Positions 59,530 through 64,000 of a DNA stretch of 64,000 nucleotides are shown one piece after another. The first letter of the stretch is position 1; each line of letters opens with the position of its first letter. The DNA is taken from the NCBI RefSeq assembly GCF_964204645.1, contig NC_134028.1, positions 11,513,001 through 11,577,000 of the forward strand. The letters run 5' to 3'. The stretch comes from Tubulanus polymorphus (taxonomy: Eukaryota > Nemertea > Palaeonemertea > Tubulaniformes > Tubulanidae). Under the pieces are notes generated by a model. The model was not told the origin of the DNA and made no database searches. It saw nothing but the letters and a program-made list of their open reading frames with translations. A program made the translations under genes and the position numbers.

Positions 59530-62500
59530 AATGGCGGAGGTGAAAGGCAATTCCGTTCAACTGTTTACCTTTAATTCATGGGATAAAGTCCCTCCATGTA
59601 TCATACCAAAGGTCGAGACGATAAACAACAAACCATGGGTCGTACAGGTTAGTATTTTAAATCAATAAATCACCGAGTAAACGTATTGTTTTCATTAACC
59701 GGCGATAGTTTACTCAGCATACATGGCCGACGCTCGGAGACATTGCAATGATGCCATCACCTATTCATTAGCATAACAAAACAATGTAGGTGGCGCCACG
59801 TTACGGGCCGCGAAAGCAATAAATAAATTATGGCCGAATGAAAACACAAACAAATTTACGCCAATTCATAATTTATTTACCGGACAAATTGATGCATAAT
59901 ATGGACAGATAAATTGAATATTAATAGTTCTTAATATTTTTTGTTACGGAAAAACGGAGGCTTGATATAACATGTTTAGATGATGTTTTGAATTTTGTCT
60001 AGCCTATTAGTATTACTGGATGTTTTTGATTATTTTCATCGACGATAATAAATACACATGTGCTAAAAACCCAGGCAGACAACAATTTGAATTTCCAGTT
60101 CAATAATGTCAAAAATTCCCTGGCTAGAACTAGGAGAAAAATAAATGCTGCTAATATTAAATGTAGAACATTAATTGGTCTAGACTTGTGTGGCTTACAA
60201 AGCTGATTTATTTTTTAGGCATTACCTAGTAGAGATTATGGCCAAAAATATTAAGTTTATTTCTATCTTATACACTGTATTTTCAGGTGTACTGCTCACT
60301 GTGTGCCAAATATGTAGACGCCATCAAAAGAGATCAGCGAATCAAAGGGAAAGCTCTAAAAGAAATTGACCGGTATGTTGTTGGCACAAATTATGTCACC
60401 AAACACAATGTGGAGAGGCATGTGGACTTAACTGCACACAAGGTTGGACTAGATATCCAGACTCTTACTCCAGGTCGAGTGCCTTCTAATGAACCCTCCT
60501 CAGCATCTAGTACTGCTACTAGCAATACGGTTTCCAGCACAAAGCCAGCTGCGACTCAACCAAAGATTGATACGGCTTTACAGGCTGCAGGCATGGATGC
60601 CCATGAAAAATTACTTAAAACTGCTTACCTTATGGCATGTGGTGGTGCCCCACTGTGTCACTTTGGCACATTTGTTCAAGTGCAAAAGGTAAATGGTGTA
60701 CCTCTTATATCTGGATCCCAGGATGGCAAGTCTTGTAATGAATATATTAGATGTATAGCCGACACAATCAGAGAAAAACTTTGCGGTATCATTGTATCAG
60801 CTGGGTCATTTAGTGTCCTTACAGATGGTTCACAAGCAAGAAAAACCGGTGCTGAGAAGGAGCTTGTGCTTGCAAGAGTTGTCAAGTCTGGCATGCCGAT
60901 TTATTATTGTTTAGCTTTGCAAGATTGTGAAGAATTTGGTGGTGCCGATGCTGCCAGTTTAAAAGACTGTGTTGATAATGTTTTTCTTGAAAAACTTGGA
61001 ATGAAAAAAAATGATTATACTGAATTAATGGTATGTGCCTGTAGTGATGGAGCAAGTGTAAACACAGGTATTTACAACGGGTTGCTCACAAAATTAAAAA
61101 AAGAAGGTAGAGCCTGGCTGGTTACTATGCATTGCGTTAATCACTGTGCAGAGCTGGCCCTAGGGGATTCTCTGAAAAAAGATAAAACTTTTTCAGAATT
61201 AGATGATTTGATGCTAACATTGTATTATTTATTCAAGAGATCTGGAAAATTAAAGCGTAGATTAGCAAGTATTGCTAAAGCACAGGAAACTAGTTCGTAT
61301 GTTATCCCCAAAGTCCATGGTACTAGATTCGTCAGTCACAAGAGGCGGGGATTTTCTGCTTTGATCCACAATTGGGGTTTACTGATACTTATGATAGAAA
61401 ATGGGTTAGCGCATCCTGATGATTCGTTCAAAAAGTTAGAAGCCAAAATGCGCGGAGTTCTGAAAAAGTTGAAAAACTTGAAGTTACTAGGTTCAGCATG
61501 CTTTTTCAAAGCCTTGCTAGATAATCTCTCTGAATTTTCAATGAATCTAGAGAAAAGCAAAATCTCAGTGTTCAAAGTTCCACTTTATCTTGACTTTGTA
61601 ACTGGAAATGATGAGCATGTATTTCTTAGATGCTTTTAATATAGAATGTAATACTGATGATGATGAGAACTGATCAGTTACTTGAAAGGTTCTGAAACCT
61701 GGCCATGCTCACAGAGCTGTCCAAAACCAAGACTACTCGTATGTCCAGGTAACTGGCTTCCAGTCATCTCTAGATAATATAGAATCTCAGATATGTACCC
61801 TCAAAACAAAGGTTTTGCCAGTAGTAGAGACAGCATTGAAAGCAAGATTTCAGTCATTTGATAGCCAGCTCTTTCAAGATATGCTCTGGTTGGATCCAGC
61901 CAACTGGGATGACACTCAACAAGAAATTGAAACAATCAAAAACACAGCCAGGATATTTTCTGATTTTCTGTGACACTCCAGAGGGCTGGATTTGACCCAA
62001 GCAAAATCGAGAAAGAATGGCCCAAATTGAAGAAAACAAGGAATTTCTTTTTCTCCAAATTAAATGCTATAAGCTTATGGGCCAAAATTTTCCAAATATC
62101 TGTATGGTTGCAAATATCGTGCTGACAATTTCACCGAGTAATAGTTTCGTTGAAAAGTGTTTCAGCCAGCTTACTGCGTTGTTGTCAGACCTGCGCCTTA
62201 GCATGAAGGCAGATACTATGGAAAACCTAATGGTTATTAAGTGTAATGATGCTTGCTGGACTGTAGAAGAGAAGGATGATATAATAGAACTTGCCCTTGA
62301 AAAATACATGTCTAAAAAGCGAAGAATTCTGAGAGTGGACAATGATATTAATGTAAATTTCAGTACAATTACTTCACCCGAGTATAAAAGAAAGAGGAAG
62401 ACAAATCCAACAAACACAGAAACAGCATCAACAAGCACTGCCCCTGCCACAGAGTCTGAAAGTGCAGAGGACAATTCTGATTCTGATTCCTCTGGCACCA

Positions 62501-62655
62501 ATGAATCTTATCTTTCAGATTCTGGTTCTGATTACACTAGTGCCATCCAAAGAATATTAGCCGAGACTAGTGAATCAGAAGCAGAATTTGAAGGATTTTG
62601 GAGTGTAGTGATGATTCAACCGTTACAACAAACTCGGATACAACGATTTATCTGA
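59530..62655 (+). pseudogene. hAT (ZNF862-like) transposase gene, two exons, multiply broken
   Basis: Exon 1 (ATG 59530, MAEVKGNSVQLFTFNSWDKV...) ends at 59647 with CAG/GTTAGT. Exon 2 starts at 60287 after TATTTTCAG; both are phase 0. Exon 2 encodes an N-terminal zinc-finger-like CSLC...H...H segment and an RNase H-like core with LTDGS (Asp about residue 180 of exon 2) and CSDGASVN (Asp about 254), then CVNHCAELAL. It stops at 61637-61639. Coding-like sequence continues in other frames (DMLWLDPANW; DPSKIEKEWPKLK), with stops at 61671, 61683 and 61971. The hAT C-terminal dimerisation region (VLTISPSNSFVEKCFSQ) and an acidic Ser/Glu tail lie in the 62017-62655 ORF. At least three frameshifts make it non-functional as sequenced. 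It could be a transposon relic or a decayed domesticated gene; the retained intron argues against a processed copy. Confidence 0.85.
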
Positions 62656-62696
62656 TATAACAAATGTAGATAGTTTGCTGTAACGAGGTTTCACTG
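62606..62696. mobile_element. pogo-like MITE, copy 4, supplying the 3' end of the hAT ORF
   Basis: TTACAACAAACTCGGATA and TGTAACGAGGTTTCACTG, followed by TA, match the reverse complement of the 14.6 kb MITE. It overlaps the last 17 codons and stop codon of the 62017-62655 ORF. Confidence 0.75.
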
Positions 62697-62717
62697 TATA
62701 TAGAACCTATACCTATA

Positions 62718-62925
62718 CAGAGCTGCCAACTGTTACTGATTTTCAGAATTTGATACTATTTTATAACGAGAAATACTGATTTGTTTGATTTGAACAGAAA
62801 TATGAAAGGTGTTACTGGGGGTCTAACTGTTGATTACTGATAAAATGAACATTTTCTTTCATATGTCAATGAAACGTTACTGAAAAAAATTTCGATTTGT
62901 TACTTTTCAGAGGTTGGCAGCTCTG
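62718..62925. mobile_element. hAT-like MITE, 208 bp
   Basis: CAGAGCTGCCAAC (62718-62730) and GTTGGCAGCTCTG (62913-62925) are perfect inverted termini, flanked on both sides by CCTATA. CAG-initial termini fit hAT; only 6 of the expected 8 bp target duplication are visible. Confidence 0.8.
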
Positions 62926-62971
62926 CCTATACTGTTTGGAATTGTATTTCTTGGATACCTGTATTATATAT

Positions 62972-63143
62972 AGAATAAATAACGAGACGAGTAGTACTAT
63001 ATAGGTTAACTATTCATTTGATGCACGAGGCTTCATCAGGTGAATGACTCATTCACCTGATGAAGCTTCAGTACATAAGAAGCGAAATCTCCTGCATCAT
63101 GAAAAGTAAACCTATATAGTACTACTCGTCTCGCTATTTATTC
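62972..63143 (+). mobile_element. PLE-type solo inverted repeat
   Basis: Outer arms (62972-63010 and 63106-63143) share GAATAAATA, CGAGACGAGTAGTACTATAT and AGGTT in inverted form. An inner perfect hairpin TTCATCAGGTGAATGA/TCATTCACCTGATGAA lies at about 63032-63064, followed by a hammerhead-like core. Confidence 0.65.
63057..63088 (+). ncRNA. Hammerhead-ribozyme-like core
   Basis: CTGATGA (63057-63063), stem II GCTTC...GAAGC (63065-63069 with 63079-63083), then GAAA (63084-63087) and T. The preceding GGTGAATG/CATTCACC hairpin could serve as stem I and GATGCA...TGCATC as stem III, but the cleavage-site triplet is not in the canonical place. Probably a PLE-derived, possibly inactive, ribozyme. 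Confidence 0.5.
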
Positions 63144-63705
63144 TAAACCCGGTAAAGCTACTCCTCGAATCTTCTCGAATGTAGTACATGATGATGATGG
63201 ATACTCAAAAGAATTGTGTAGTAATGGAAATTTGTGTAAGAGCATTTATTAAAAGATGGATTTCATTCTAATTTAATGGCTTATGTGTTTTTTACATAGG
63301 ATATTACGATAGATATAAAAACCACTCGCCTTGGACAAAATTTTCATTTTTAGGGGAGTGATTAAGCACTCCCCCGTGGTTTTTTTCCCGGCAAGGCCTG
63401 ACACTACCTGGTGCGCTGATATTATTTCAGTGTTCGAATGAAAGGTTTTTTTTAACATAATAAACTTTATCAAAATGCCTTGTTTGTTTCATAGAATATG
63501 TTATAAAACTTCGACTTCATCATCAATTATTTCTTGCGACTTTTGAAGATCCTACTCCGTAAAGTCGAGGTCAATGAGTGATATAATGAGGGCTGAAATA
63601 GCTTGCAAAATAATTTACACAGGTTTTTACAGTAAAGAGAACAACCGTCTGACACTGCAATGGATGATTGTACATTGATCCAACCTTAAATTCCGCAAGT
63701 TCTAA
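63144..63705. other. Non-coding stretch, nothing recognised
   Basis: GGGGAGTG...CACTCCCC near 63353-63374 forms a small hairpin; otherwise unremarkable. Confidence 0.45.
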
Positions 63706-64000
63706 CTAGGGGTCCAGGGATACCATGCCCACTTGGGAAGTGGTTTCAAATGCTCAACAATCTAACAATCTAACAATAGAGCATGTCAGCAGCTACATTT
63801 TTGTAATTGATTGTGGTAACAAAATATGCTTCGTTACCAATTTAATATTGAAATATTAAGTTATTCTACTATTAAACGCCACTGGTGACCATATAAAAAA
63901 CCCAATGTCCTTGAAACTCACCACAATCATTGAACATGTCATGAGCTACAACTTTGCAACTGCTCATGGTAACAAAATATGCCTAGGTAACAATATAATA
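63706..64000 (+). mobile_element. Family A element, 5' part, runs off the window
   Basis: Starts CTAGGGGTCCAGGGATACC with GCCCACTTGGGAAGTGG, followed by at least one monomer (CACTGGTGACCATAT near 63880) and the start of the next. The 3' end is beyond the window. Confidence 0.85.

Overview
The window looks like repeat-rich, gene-poor intergenic or intronic DNA from an animal, most likely a marine invertebrate. This rests on the AT-rich base composition, GT/AG introns, long (AT)n tracts, tRNA-derived SINEs, non-LTR, Penelope-like and hAT elements, and many short inverted-repeat elements. Family 3'-hairpin styles such as TATGCCCCC...GGGGGCATA suggest a lophotrochozoan or another non-vertebrate bilaterian, but no marker gene fixes the taxon. 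There is no operon structure, and no complete host protein-coding gene is visible.

Layout. 0-20 kb: mostly unique AT-rich DNA with two (AT)n tracts, a promoter-like motif cluster near 3.4 kb, a TTAA-flanked piggyBac-like MITE (5.04-5.84 kb), three pogo-like MITEs (12.3, 14.6, 16.5 kb), two short signal-peptide-coding stretches (9.72 and 17.71 kb) and a 1.4 kb foldback element. 19.7-21.3 kb: tRNA-derived SINEs, two of them facing each other. 21.7-28.1 kb: a 510 bp perfect tandem duplication, copies of an abundant element ('family A') and a Penelope-like (PLE) locus. In that locus a GIY-YIG-coding fragment on the minus strand abuts, head to head, a plus-strand ORF with an OTU cysteine protease domain and a possible PLE N-terminal motif; the ORF ends inside a 100 bp-arm palindrome. 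28-37 kb: LINE tails, a candidate 3'-terminal exon, family A, and a decayed copy of a promoter plus first exon whose better-preserved copy is at 49 kb.

37.4-44.6 kb: a short TIR element split by a 6.6 kb insertion. The insertion carries a reverse-transcriptase fragment, about 125 units of a 31 bp minisatellite, a family A copy inside that minisatellite, and a terminal hairpin. An uninterrupted relative of the split element lies at 57.2 kb and dates the nesting order. 44.9-47.4 kb: a large inverted-repeat element with CACATGTG-rich arms. 48-54 kb: a hAT-type MITE, two candidate host exons on opposite strands (49.2 kb plus, 49.9 kb minus), a 1.9 kb TIR element and a 781 bp TA-flanked MITE. 55-64 kb: a protein fragment of a vaguely recognised family, the intact TIR element, and a spliced but broken hAT/ZNF862-like transposase gene whose last codons come from a MITE. 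After these come a hAT MITE, a PLE-type palindrome with a hammerhead-ribozyme-like core, and the start of another family A copy that runs off the window.

The genes do not form a pathway; the content is best read as layered mobile elements with a few possible host exons. The most unusual items are the OTU/PLE association, the minisatellite-loaded insertion, CTCF-like motifs repeated in every family A monomer, and the duplicated promoter/first exon.
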